This document shows, in pieces, positions 33,363 through 43,974 of a DNA stretch of 64,000 nt. The stretch comes from Hysterangium stoloniferum (Eukaryota > Basidiomycota > Agaricomycetes > Hysterangiales > Hysterangiaceae): positions 1 to 64,000 of the forward strand of contig WHVD01000057.1 in assembly GCA_015178975.1 (NCBI GenBank), in the 5' to 3' direction. Positions within the stretch are counted from its first letter, which is position 1; every line of letters starts with the position of its first letter. The notes beneath the pieces were generated by a model. It worked only from the letters and a program-made list of their open reading frames with translations. It was not told where the DNA came from and made no database searches. Both the position numbers and the translations under genes were made by a program.

Positions 33363-34918
33363 TCAAATCTGCGAGACGTTGAGTTTTAATTCCCCGGTAT
33401 AAAAGTCACCCGAGAAATCCCTTCCGCCGCTCGACAACACCGGATCACGGTCACCTCCCTGATGCAGTCTCCAGGGTTCCTTGACCATCGTAGGGATATA
33501 TCCGTATGTGTCCCCGTCAGGAACCCTCTTTATTTCAAAAATCTGGTTCGGATCCTCATCATCGGCAAATTTGAGCCTTAAGTCTTCCAAAAGGGGGAGT
33601 ATTGTGGTGGCTTTTTCGAGTATTGCTCGAGCATTAGAACGTTTAACATAGCCGATCATATGCAAACATCGCAGATTGGGAAATGTGGACAAGTGGTCGA
33701 CCTAGAAAGTAGGCTCGTTACAGGAAACAAGTTATAATTTCTTACAAGCAGACGTACGAATTTCTCTATGTCGTCGTTATCTAACTTTAGATGGGATCGC
33801 CAGCGCAAAATTTGAAGCTTCGGCAGCACTTCCATTGTCGCCCAAGGGATTATATACTTCGTTGTGACATCCATGATGACCAGTTCAGTCATGTGTGAAA
33901 GCAGGGGGACACACCCCGGATCTAAGATGATGTTGAGGTAGCGGAGTTGTTTACCGAAGCCAGTGGGCAAAACCCCCGATTCAACTCTTAGGGGGAAGCC
34001 CCCTAATTTCAGATATTTCAATCCGAGGAGCATGTCTGGATGGAAAAGACTGGAAGCAACACGCATTCGATACAATCGAAGACTCTCTAACCCATTGTGC
34101 CTACTGAAAAAATTGAACATGTCCACTATTAAGTCAGAATTGGAGAACTGGTCTGGTCCGCCACCGAGAGTGAGGCGTAAAAGTTCTGGCAAATGTACTC
34201 GGCGCAGTGTCGCAACTAAACGTTGCCCATTTAACTCGATATGCAGGTCGCGCAGCCGTGGACTATGGCGAAGCAGATTCAGGAGGTTCTGGTCGAACTC
34301 AAGGCCACTTCTGTAAAAAGATATAGAGAGTTGAGTAAGCTGTGAGAATTTCAATACCTAGTTTAAATGTTATTCTCCTTCGGCTATTCCGTGCATGAAG
34401 GCCCACCTTGAAGTATTCACCATACCAGTCCAAACCAACAGTTTTGTTATTAAGGCACATTTCTCGAATGTGTCTGAGAGCAACACAATTTAGTTTATCT
34501 GTAAAACCCAGTGGCCATCGGAAATTGTTAAAGTGAGTTTGAATAGAGAAGCGATGTAGGTTAACCATTAGGCTTAGAGCCACATGAAAGTTAACTAGAC
34601 AGTTGGCCTCTTGCTCTTTGCTCAGTTCCATTGGAAAAGGCGACTGACCAACTCTAAGGAGGCTGTTTACTGAAGCTCGGGGAGAATTTCGACGCCTCCT
34701 TGTGGCTACATCCAGCTTGTGCACTCGGGATGCGACATCCGGTCGAGAAGCAAGGAGTTCCCAAATACTAGGATAGAAAAGATGGGCAACGATGACTCGA
34801 TACTGGATATGCCACGGAATTATCAAATTCTTAAACGATTTTCGAGTTAGTGCGAGGTGCAATAAGTCCAGGGGGTGTTTGATTTCTGAGATAATAGCAT
34901 CTACAATTTCTGGTGGTT
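33363..34918 (-). pseudogene. F-box/LRR-like paralog lacking its start codon
   Basis: Minus-strand exons about 34918-34407, 34357-33758 and 33701-33363 keep the family's 49- and 56-nt introns and an open frame to the end (GELKLNVSQI). However, the 20 nt that hold the ATG in the neighbouring copy are missing between GAGAGCA and ATCAACC near 34920. The in-frame upstream codon is a stop (TGA), so no ATG precedes the F-box. The first in-frame ATG is in PFPMELSKEQ, past the F-box. Otherwise it is very similar to the gene at 23669. It could be expressed as a truncated LRR protein or be a very recent pseudogene. Confidence 0.8.
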
Positions 34919-35588
34919 GATTGCTCTCGGCGCTAACCTCTGATCACACACTTCGGCAGAGGGACAAAGATTAAATCACTCACATATGACTCTCATATGC
35001 AGCTGCCATGATTCTATTGCAGGCCCTATGCCTATGTTTTTAATTGATGTGAAGCTTGTAGCGGTGAAAAAAAGGACAGATGACATACTGAGCAACCTTT
35101 GCTATTAGAACAATTTAGTACTATACGCGTTAACAACACTCAAAGTTAGATGATAATAATATTCATTTAGACATGATTTACCAGATATCCTGGGACACAT
35201 ACTAATACACTAAGGACGAGAATAATTATTCCACGTATGAACTAATACCCTACACTTTTGACCCTTATCTCGTTTCTTCGGGTGTAATTTCATGCTCCTA
35301 AATATTCGCACAGTATTGTTCCAACAGCCTTTCCCGTTAAGTAAAGCATGTATCATTGAGATTAGTTATGTAACCTCGATGATTTTTCTCTGCATGAGTT
35401 ACTCATATCCAAGGAAATAAAAATAATCCAATCTTGTTGAGATCCTCCAGGGGGAAGTACTTCTAAGATCCTAATTAGCTAAAACGATGTGTTTGTTGTT
35501 GACATTCCAGATTCTCATGAGTCGATCACAGGGTTGGACTGGTCGTGTTAGTGTTAGATGAAACCTTTGAAACCCTCGAATGTCAAAT
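34919..35588. other. Duplicated spacer between minus-strand F-box copies
   Basis: No gene. It contains the upstream flank of the 34918 copy and the downstream flank of the next. At 35241-35253 it holds ACTAATACCCTAC, the uninterrupted version of the site occupied by the MITE at 37541-38084. Confidence 0.7.
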
Positions 35589-37156
35589 CTACCCGAAGTT
35601 GAGTTTTAATGTGCCGGTGTAAAAGTCATCCGAGCAGTCCTTTCCGCCCGACAACACTGGATCATTCTCATCCACGTCACGCAGTCCACCCCAGACTACC
35701 TTGACCATCGTAAGGATATATCCGTACTTGTCCCCGTCAGCCTGAGGGACCCTTTTTATTTCAAAAATCTGGTCCTGCTCCTCGTCATCGGTGAATATGA
35801 ACCTTAAGCCTTCCAAAAGGGGGAGTGACACAGTGGCTTTTTCGAGTATTACTCTAGCATCAGATAGTTTCACGTGGCCGATCATATCCAAATATCGCAG
35901 GTCGGGAAATATGGACAACTGGTCGACCTAGAATGTAGGGGCTTGTTACAGGAGACAGGTCATAATTTGTTACAATCACACGTACGAACGTATCTACGTC
36001 ATCTTTATATAAATTTGAACGCGACCGCCAGCGCAAAATCTGAAGCTTCGGCAGCACTGTCATTCCCGCCCAAGGGAATATACAGTCCGTTGTGACGTCC
36101 ATGATAACAAGTTCAGTCATGTGCGAAAGCAGCGGAACACACTTCGCATCTAAGGTGATGTTGAGGTGGCGAAGTTGTTTGCCGAAGCCAATGGGCAGAA
36201 CCTCTGATATTTGTATTTTCAGATGTTTCAAGCCTGGGAGCATGTTTGGATGGAAAACACCGGGAGCAACATGCCGGCCAAACAAAAAAAGACTCTCTAA
36301 TTCGTTGTGCCTTCTGAAAAAATTGAAAATATCGACTGTTGATTCCTCGCTGAGGAGCTCGACCGGACCACCACCAAGGGTAAAGCGTACGAGTTCTGGT
36401 AGATGTGCTTCGCGCAGTGTCACAACTAAAAATTGTGACCAGCATAGCACGACACACAGATCGCGTAGCCGTGGGTTAAGGCGAAGCATGTTCAAGAGGT
36501 TCTGGTCAAAATTTCGGTCCCCGTCGTAACCAGATATACAGAGTCGAGTAAGATGTGAGAATTGCAAAATCTAAGTTAAATGTCATTCTCATTCGACTAT
36601 TCCGTGCATGAAGGCCCACCTTGAAGCATTCATCATACCAATGCAAACCATTAATTCTGTTAAGAGGTGGACAAAGGCACATTTCTCGAATATGTCTGGG
36701 AGCAACTCCCATTAGCGTATTTGTAAACTCCAGTGGCCATACGAAATTGTTCTCATGATTAAATTGTATAGAGAAGCGATATAGGTTAACCATTAGGCTT
36801 ACAGCCACGTGAAAGTTAACTAGACAGTTGGCTTCCTGCTCCTTGCTCAGTTCCATTGGAAAAAGCGACTGACCAACTTTAAGGAGGCCATTTAGTGAAG
36901 CTCGGCGAGAATTTGGACGCCTCCCTGTGGCTACATCCAGTTTGTGCACTCGGGATGCGACATCCGGTCTAGAAGCGAGGAGTTCCCAAATACTAGGATT
37001 GAAAAGATGGGCAAAGATGACTCGATACTGGATATGCCACGGAATTATGAGATTCTTAAACGATTTTCGAGTTAGTGCGAGGTGCAATAAGTCCAGGGGG
37101 TGTTCGATTTTTGAAATAATAGCATCTACAATCTCTGGTGGTTGATTGCATAGCAT
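35589..37156 (-). CDS. F-box protein with LRR-like repeats, intact (about 486 aa)
   Basis: Exons on the minus strand are 37156-36620, 36570-35986 and 35927-35589. Introns are 49 nt (GTGGGC..TTAG) and 58 nt (GTACGT..CTAG), and both joins keep frame. The F-box MLCNQPPEIVDAIISKI is followed by DLLHLALTRKSFKNLIIPWH. LRR-like segments include HLTRLCIS, NMLRLNPRLRDLCV, HLPELVRFTLGGG, MTELVIMDVT and LPKLQILRWRS. The C-terminus ends TGTLKLNFG. The likely role is as substrate adaptor of an SCF ubiquitin ligase, inferred from the F-box alone. It diverges from the 23669 gene mostly in LRR segments, as expected for recognition surfaces. Confidence 0.88.
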
Positions 37157-37540
37157 CGCAGTGGTGTGCTCTCGGCGCTAACTTCTGGTCACACTTTGCA
37201 CCCTCTTAGGGACAGAGATTAAATCCCTCGTATATGACTGTTAGTGCATCCATATGCAGTTGCCATGATTCTATTTCAGGCCCTATGTTTTTTGCTATAC
37301 CAATTGATGAAACTTGTAGCGGTCAAAAGAATGGACAGATGACATACTGAGCAACCTTTGCATTCGTTAACAACACTCAAATTGGATCTCAGCTTTTTCC
37401 GTAGTTCGATAATAATAATATTCATTTAGACATAGAGTTATTATTTACCAAATAATTAGTTGTTGAAAAATATACAGATATCCAAGGACTCCTACTAATA
37501 CTCTATGTATGAGAATAATTATTCCATGTATGAACTAATA

Positions 37541-38084
37541 AGATACATGACAGTTAAACCTCACTAACCATAAGCGCCCATCTGAGCCCTGGTCTTTCTC
37601 ATAATAATTGGGACCATAGATGTATTTAATTGAATATAATCCATCATACTATGGTCCAATATCTAGATAAATTGTCCCTCAAAAAAAGATGTAAAGTTTT
37701 TTTTTATTGCTTAAAAATCCTCAAAATGGAATTACAAGTTGAATAGGCAAGGGTTGCATGAATGATTTTTGCCACTTACATAGGTGCCTAGAACCCCTGA
37801 CCCAAATACTGACTCATCAGTGCCTACAGTTGAGATCCATAAGCACCTATTTGAGCCCCAGTCTTTCACCAGCTACTGCTCTGTCAGCAACATCAAATCA
37901 TAATAATTGGGACCATAGATGTATTTAATTTAATTATATTACTTAAAAATCCTCAAAATGGAATTACAAGTTGAATAGGTGAAGGTACCTCAAATGATTT
38001 TCACTGCCTAAGTGCTTGCAGACCCTAACCCAAATGCTGACTCATCAGTGCCTACTGTTAGCTTAGTTTAGATGTTATGTATCT
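37541..38084. mobile_element. MITE with TA target duplication (544 bp)
   Basis: It begins AGATACATGACAGTTAAAC and ends GTTTAGATGTTATGTATCT, imperfect inverted repeats of about 19 bp, each bordered by TA (37539-37540 and 38085-38086). The paralogous spacer at 35241-35253 lacks it. Internally it is a tandem duplication: TAATAATTGGGACCATAGATG occurs near 37602 and 37901, and AAAATCCTCAAAATGGAATT near 37713 and 37947. No ORF. TIR style and TA suggest a pogo/Tc1-mariner relative. Confidence 0.8.
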
Positions 38085-38206
38085 TACCCTACACTTTTGG
38101 CCCTTATCTTGTTTCTTCAGATGTCATTCAAATTCATACTCTTAAACTTTGTGTGAATCCATAGTATTGTTCCAACACCTTTCCCATTAAGTAAAGCATG
38201 TATCAA

Positions 38207-39897
38207 TGTTAAGAGTTGTGCACAGAGCTTATCGGAGGGTTTCCAGAGAAACCCACAGGAAAGCCGGTAGGACTTGGCTTCAGCTTATAGGCTGCACCCT
38301 CGCAAGATCATCTTGTCCAATCTTAAATGGGCAGACAAGAATCCCAGGGATTCTGGGAGGGATTCATGGGTTGAGAGGTCAGGGAGTTGACTGCGGGAAC
38401 TCTGCAGAAGTCGAGGGGTCAGGCAGAGATGAATCGGGGGATGATGTTAGGATACGTACAGGACGGGTCTCTGGAGAAACCCACAGAATATCCGGTAGGA
38501 CTTGGCTTCAGCTTATAGGCTGCACCCTTGCTAGATCGTGTTGTCCAATTTCAGACAGGCGGATGGGAATCCTGGGGAGTCTGGGTAGGGGTCGTAGGTC
38601 GAGGGGTCGTAGGTCAGAGGTCGTGAGTCGAGATTGGTGAGAGAGATAGATGCGCTGGAGCCCATGGGCTCCGACTAGTGTGAGTGGTGTAATTCAAGTA
38701 AGAGTTTAGAGCAGAAAATGTATTAGATTACTGGGGGGAATCTAAGCTGATTTTCTGACTGGATTGTATGTACAACATCTGCAAGTTTAAATAGACCATG
38801 GAGTGAATGTCATACCGAATCCAGTAATGATGAAATGAAATGAGCAAAACATAAAACAGGAATAGTAAACACCAAATTGGTGTTAGAAATGGGACAGAAT
38901 GGAGCAGAGTCCGAATAGTGACAAATCATAAACCATAACGGGAAATGGAGCAGGAGCGGGGTCCAAATCGTGACAGGTCATTTGACTAAAACGGGAATGG
39001 GGCTCTATTAGAGGGATGACGGGTTTTCTGAGCGGGGTCCGGTGACTGACGTGCGGGACGAGGTCAGAAATAGACAGAGATGGAGTCTGGTGGGTTTTCC
39101 GGTGACTGAAACACAATGTAACGAAGACGAACGTAGACAAGTCTGATGTACGGAGTCCAGTGGGAATTCTGGTAAACTGATAATGGGTGCGTATAGGGCA
39201 TGGGTGCGTATAAGTTAGTGCCCGGAGTCCGGCGGGATTTCCAGTCATAACAGACGAGATAGATAGGTTGGAGGTCAAGTGATACAGTAGATGGGTTGGA
39301 GCCCATGGACTCTGACGAGGTAAAGTGGTGTGTTTCAAAGAGAAGATTAGAGCAGAAAATGTACTTGAGATTACTGGGGAGAATCTAAGCTGATTTTCTG
39401 ACTGGATTGTATGTATAACATCTGCCAGACTATATAGACTGTGGAATGTGTAATATACCAAATCCAGTAATAATGAAAACTAAACTAGCAAACATGAAAT
39501 GAGATAAGTAAACACCAAACTTAGTGTTAGGAATGGAACAGAGTGGAGTGGAGTCTGAAATGTGACAGGTTATTAAACCATAATGGGAATGGGGTGGGAG
39601 CAGAGTCCAAAACATGACAGGTCATTTTACTATAACAGGAACGGGGCTCAGTTAGAAAGCTGTCGGGTTTTCCAAGCATGGTCCAGTGACTGGTGTGTGG
39701 GACAGGGTTAGTGACAGACAGGAGCGGGTTCCGGCAGGTATTCCGGTGACTGATACATGAAGTAATGAAGGTCGAGCATGGACAGGTCTGACATCCAGAG
39801 TCCGGCGGGTATTCCAGTAAACTGATAATTGGTGCGTGTAGGGTGTGGGTGCATATAAGTTAGTGTCCAGAGTCCGGCAGGATTTCTGGTTATAACA
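38207..39897 (-). repeat. Rearranged family-D LTR block, minus orientation
   Basis: It starts TGTTAAGAG (the LTR end, inverted) and finishes TTATAACA at 39897. A second TGTTAT-type start is inverted at 39252. The 3' part of the LTR, with CTTGGCTTCAGC, occurs twice (38275 and 38500), about 230 bp apart. The body is repeated at 38650-39250 and 39255-39890. No matching TSD was found. It interrupts the F-box flank module at CATGTATCAA. Confidence 0.75.
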
Positions 39898-39917
39898 ATT
39901 GACAACAAAACCCTTAC

Positions 39918-40131
39918 TGTCAGGGCTTATCTTATTGGCACCCCTATACATTAATATTACTACTAGTGTATGTCTGTGACCTCTAGCACTCTAAGAGATT
40001 ATGCTTCCATAGTTAGAGTTTCTTCTATTCTTTCTCTATGTTAGTTAGAACTCTGATGATTGTACCATCATGCATGAATCTTCTACTACATTAAGATCTC
40101 TTCAACATAATTATTTGTGTGTTTCTGTATT
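39918..40131 (+). repeat. Partial family-F LTR
   Basis: It starts TGTCAGGGCTTATC and matches 19739-19950, including TATACATTAA and CCATAGTTAGAGTTTCTTC. It is interrupted by the family-C LTR at 40132, and its right end could not be fixed. Confidence 0.65.
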
Positions 40132-40936
40132 TGTTAAGAACAGAAACTGACAGATGACGGTAGACTGATGGGGACCGAATGGAAGGACTTGGCTTCAGCT
40201 TATATGCTGCACCCTCACAAATTACCATCGGGTGTCCTTAAATTTCGGGTGGGCAGAAACTAGTCCTGTCAAGTAAAACTCTCAGTAAACTACTGATCAG
40301 AAACCAAAGGATAAATCGATGGTTAGGTCGGAGAGTCGGAGACTGAGAATCGGAGACTGAGAGTTGGAGATTAGAGGTTGAAGTCGTAAATGTAGCTTGA
40401 ATCGTAAATCAGATGGAGTCGGAATGTGGTGGTCATGAATAGATAATGGAGTTGGGGATTAGAGGGGTATCTAAATCGATATTCTGATTGTCTAGTAGTT
40501 ACATTACAGCGGATCTATATACAAGTTATTAGCGTCTAGAAACTACTAACTAAGGGAAGAGCGGAAACATGATTGACAAATAAACTTGACTAGGAACCGG
40601 TAGGTTACAATAATATCGGGAGCCGTGATTTAGCCATGAGCGGGATTACAAGAAAAGGGAATAGTCCATGGACTATAAGTATATATGGGCATATGTGAAA
40701 CATGGAGCAAAATGGATCATCATAATGAAAAGGGGACGTATCAAAGCATAACCAGATGGTACGAGTATATTTTGACAGGGGTGTAAACGGGGTTTGATCG
40801 CCATGAAGGTATACATCAGTGTCAGTGTTCCGACGGTTGTCAAAATGATGACTTGATCAATAACTTGGAACATCGATAAACAGTAGTATCCTCAGGGATT
40901 GTCGGGTTGCGACACAGTTATGACACGGTCGTAACA
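40132..40936 (-). repeat. Solo LTR, family C, minus orientation (805 bp), TSD GTATT
   Basis: TGTTAAGAACAG to CGGTCGTAACA, the inverse of the 5' LTR at 7867-8608. GTATT occurs at 40127-40131 and 40937-40941. Confidence 0.92.
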
Positions 40937-41005
40937 GTATTCTATATTTGCCTTACACTTCATCAACAGAACAAATTAATATTTTATCAAATGAGAAATC
41001 CATAC

Positions 41006-41723
41006 TGTTAGGATTCCATTGTTTTGGACCCTCATAATTTGTTTCTCACTAGAAAACCCTCATCATCTCATTATCAGAGCCTCCACTCACACCATTACCC
41101 CTTGCAGTGTCCCCAAGACTTGTTCATAATGAACTAGCATCCTGTTCTATCTCTGCTCCATCTGCTCCTCTGTTCCTATCTCCATGTATATTCCTTATTG
41201 CCACCTAATATTGTTTCTTAGTACCATACATTAGTTTCTATCACTCCCCACCTTGTCCTACATTTCACTTCTCTGATCAGCCTTCTGATCACCTGTCTCA
41301 ATGTAGTATAAAGCTCTTTCCATGTACACTACAGTTCTTCAGTTCAAATATTGACTTACATAGATTAGCCTCTCTTAGTTTTCACCTTCCCCTCTCATCA
41401 CTATATTCTTAAAGAGTGGTCTTTGGCAAGCCACAACCCTCTACCTATTAACTCTTAGTGATTTGGCCCCAGTCAATTAAGCTAAGTGTTAGTTAACTCT
41501 TACTCATATTGTACTATCTGCTCTGTTTGAAATACCAGAGCACCCTGACAGTTCATGTGAAGGTGCAATATATAAGTTGAAGCTAAGCTCCACTACAGTT
41601 ATACATAGAGTCAGACCTCCCAACTAGTACAATCTCTATTGTCAGTCTCCCAATTAACTCATTTACCATCCTCAGCCCTCCAATTTAGAGCATTTCCCCT
41701 ACTTCCCAGCTTAGATTTTAACA
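41006..41723 (+). repeat. Solo LTR, family E (718 bp), TSD CATAC
   Basis: TGTTAGGATTCC to GATTTTAACA. CATAC occurs at 41001-41005 and 41724-41728. A TATAAAG motif lies near 41309, and a diverged copy of the shared block (TAAGTTGAAGCTAAG) near 41572. Confidence 0.88.
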
Positions 41724-41980
41724 CATACTTGATATTGTTGAATATTCTTCAATCATTATTTGACTTTATTGAGTGAAATCTGATTCATGTCAGCAACTTA
41801 TGATAGATACTGTACTCTGCCTCAGTATAGACAGTGAACCAAACATCACTACTATGGTGTCTGCTAGCTGCCCAGATTCTTGCAATATCAGACTCTGTAT
41901 CACCATCATCATGTGTAATTGCTTCAAAATAAGTTTTCAGATCATATAAAGATATATAGATTTTTTCAACTAGCTCTTCT

Positions 41981-42384
41981 TGTGAAGAGTGGTATAAGTT
42001 CTGACCATTCTATATACAAAGAAATGAGTAGAATGGGAGGAAGGATGATTCAAGTGGAGGCCTTGACTGCTATAGTTCGAGGCCTGAAGTGTTAGATAGA
42101 TCAGATATTGCTACCTATGTGGTAGCTGACACGTTACCCTGATCACCGCTTGTAGTAGACCTAATTTATGTCTTACAAGTGATGGTTCTTGGATAAAAGT
42201 GTATCTAGGTTTCATTTGGTGCTGAGTGCACCCACAAGTATACACAATGCTTTGAACTAATGAAATGATGCAATATTCAAAGAATATAAAAGATAGAAAA
42301 ATATGAATAGAATGTGTAAAATATAAATAAAATAAAAGGAGTGTTTTACCACAATGAAACTGTGGTAAAAGCATACTCCTCACA
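41981..42384 (-). repeat. Solo LTR, family B copy 4, minus orientation (404 bp), TSD CTTCT
   Basis: TGTGAAGAG to CTCCTCACA. CTTCT lies at 41976-41980 and 42385-42389. It is about 70 bp shorter than copies 1 and 2 through an internal deletion. Confidence 0.92.
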
Positions 42385-43016
42385 CTTCTCCACTGAGGTC
42401 TTGTAAACTGGGGTGTTTCAGTTGTGCTGAGGCGAGTGTTATGACATTGAGGCATCAGTTTAGAGTTGGTAAGTTTGCCAGGCACTTTCTTGACCCATAT
42501 GAGGGTTTTACAACACATTGGTGGCAAACTGTAATCCCGTCGTCAATTGGGATCACTGGCGGTCACACGAGTTGACAGGACCACGGTGTATTGTCCAGAA
42601 CAAGACAGGATACAGGCAAGTGCAGTGTACAGTAAGGAAAGAGAAGGAAAACTACCTAGGCTTTATGTGCTGTGATCACGTGGTAGAACAAAGGGAGTGG
42701 AACAAGGGAGTGGAACAAAAGGACAATGAGAACAAAGGAGTGGTACAAAAGGACAATGAGTAAGACTGGGGCGCCAGGCTTACACAAACTGAGCCTAAGG
42801 TGTGTGGTGGCAGACTTGCTGTGCTGGTTTTCGGGAAGTTGATCTTGTAGATGATTTCATGTAATTTGTTTAAGATCGACGTCAATGGTTTGCTTGATGG
42901 GTGCGTAGAAGGATTTTTGGCTAACGATATGATGGTTAGAGCGTGGGAGCCATCACCAGTTAATAGTGTGACCAAACTACATACCTCCGTAAAAAATAAT
43001 CATCAACGAGAATTAA
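42385..43016. other. Transition region with a short tandem repeat
   Basis: No gene recognised. GGGAGTGGAACAA and AAAAGGACAATGAG units are repeated at about 42693-42760. This is the boundary between the repeat-rich left part and the gene-dense right part of the window. Confidence 0.4.
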
Positions 43017-43565
43017 ATGCCACAGCACCAAACGTTGCCGGCCCCTTCCAGAGGACATCGGCGACGGGTGGACCGAACCCCGTCCCCCCCTCCCAGAGAA
43101 CTCGGACAGCATGCGCTTCGAAGGTTCAGGTTGGCGAACCCGCCCGGAGGTCAACCTCTTCCCAAAGAATTCGGACAGCATGCACTCCGACGGTACAAGT
43201 TAGCCCAAGGCCCGTCCAAACAATCGTCAATCCGAACTCTGTCGCCCGTTAGATTGGAATTCAGACAGAACGGGTCGCCCCCTAGATCCGAATTCAGACA
43301 GCATGGGTCGCCGCCGCCCAGAGGACGACGGCCCGCACCGCGAGCACTCCCGAGCGGATCAGACGCTCTGCTCCTTCGAGGGCGGTCACCCGGGCCATCG
43401 CCCTCGGGCCCACCTCAATCTATACAAACAATAGATCGGGAATTGAGAAATATACCTCAAGACGTTCTCCCTCGTGTACTAGAAGCCGCTAATATGGCCG
43501 GTCGTGTTGTTACGAGGCTAACTTGTCAAGAAAAGGTGTATTTTATAGAAATCGTCCCTTTTTAA
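43017..43565 (+). CDS. Arg/Pro-rich ORF of unknown function, possibly a gene remnant
   Basis: The 182-codon frame from ATG at 43017 is rich in Arg, Pro and Ser. It contains two copies of a GQHALRR(F/Y)(R/K)LA motif about 22 residues apart and two copies of EFRQ(N/H)GSPP. Its end (IDRELRNIPQDVLPRVLEAA) looks like a folded helix. A protein-like stretch (WAHAASLTRSVQLPSDEPQGF) follows in another frame near 43583-43645, so an intron or frameshift near 43540-43570 is likely and the gene probably extends to about 43740. I recognise no family. Confidence 0.4.
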   Translation: MPQHQTLPAPSRGHRRRVDRTPSPPPRELGQHALRRFRLANPPGGQPLPKEFGQHALRRYKLAQGPSKQSSIRTLSPVRLEFRQNGSPPRSEFRQHGSPPPRGRRPAPRALPSGSDALLLRGRSPGPSPSGPPQSIQTIDRELRNIPQDVLPRVLEAANMAGRVVTRLTCQEKVYFIEIVPF

Positions 43566-43974
43566 ACAGAACTAACGTTATGGGCACATGCAGCGTCGCT
43601 TACTAGAAGTGTTCAATTACCTTCTGATGAGCCTCAGGGGTTCAGAGCCTCAGTTGCAGAGGTAAGTAGGTTTGAGCACGAAGTTTATTCATTATTAACA
43701 ATCCTCAGAGCTATCCGTAGGCCTGGTATTGACCGACTTATGGGTTGATAGTCATCGCGGGTAAACACCACTGAGTGGGGACACCTCTCAAGTTCCCTCT
43801 CAGACAGCAGTCGATGAGCCGAACATGGACCATACGTTTACATCGGTACCAGGAGATACTGTTCAAATAGATAATATGACAAATAAACAGAAAAAAATTA
43901 TTCAGAACTGTATATCGCCTCGATATTATTCCATCCATCCATACCGCCAATAATCACCACGAGGTTGAACAACC

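Noticed and set aside
36092-36529. A plus-strand ORF of 145 codons
   Set aside because: It is the complement of conserved F-box/LRR exon 2.
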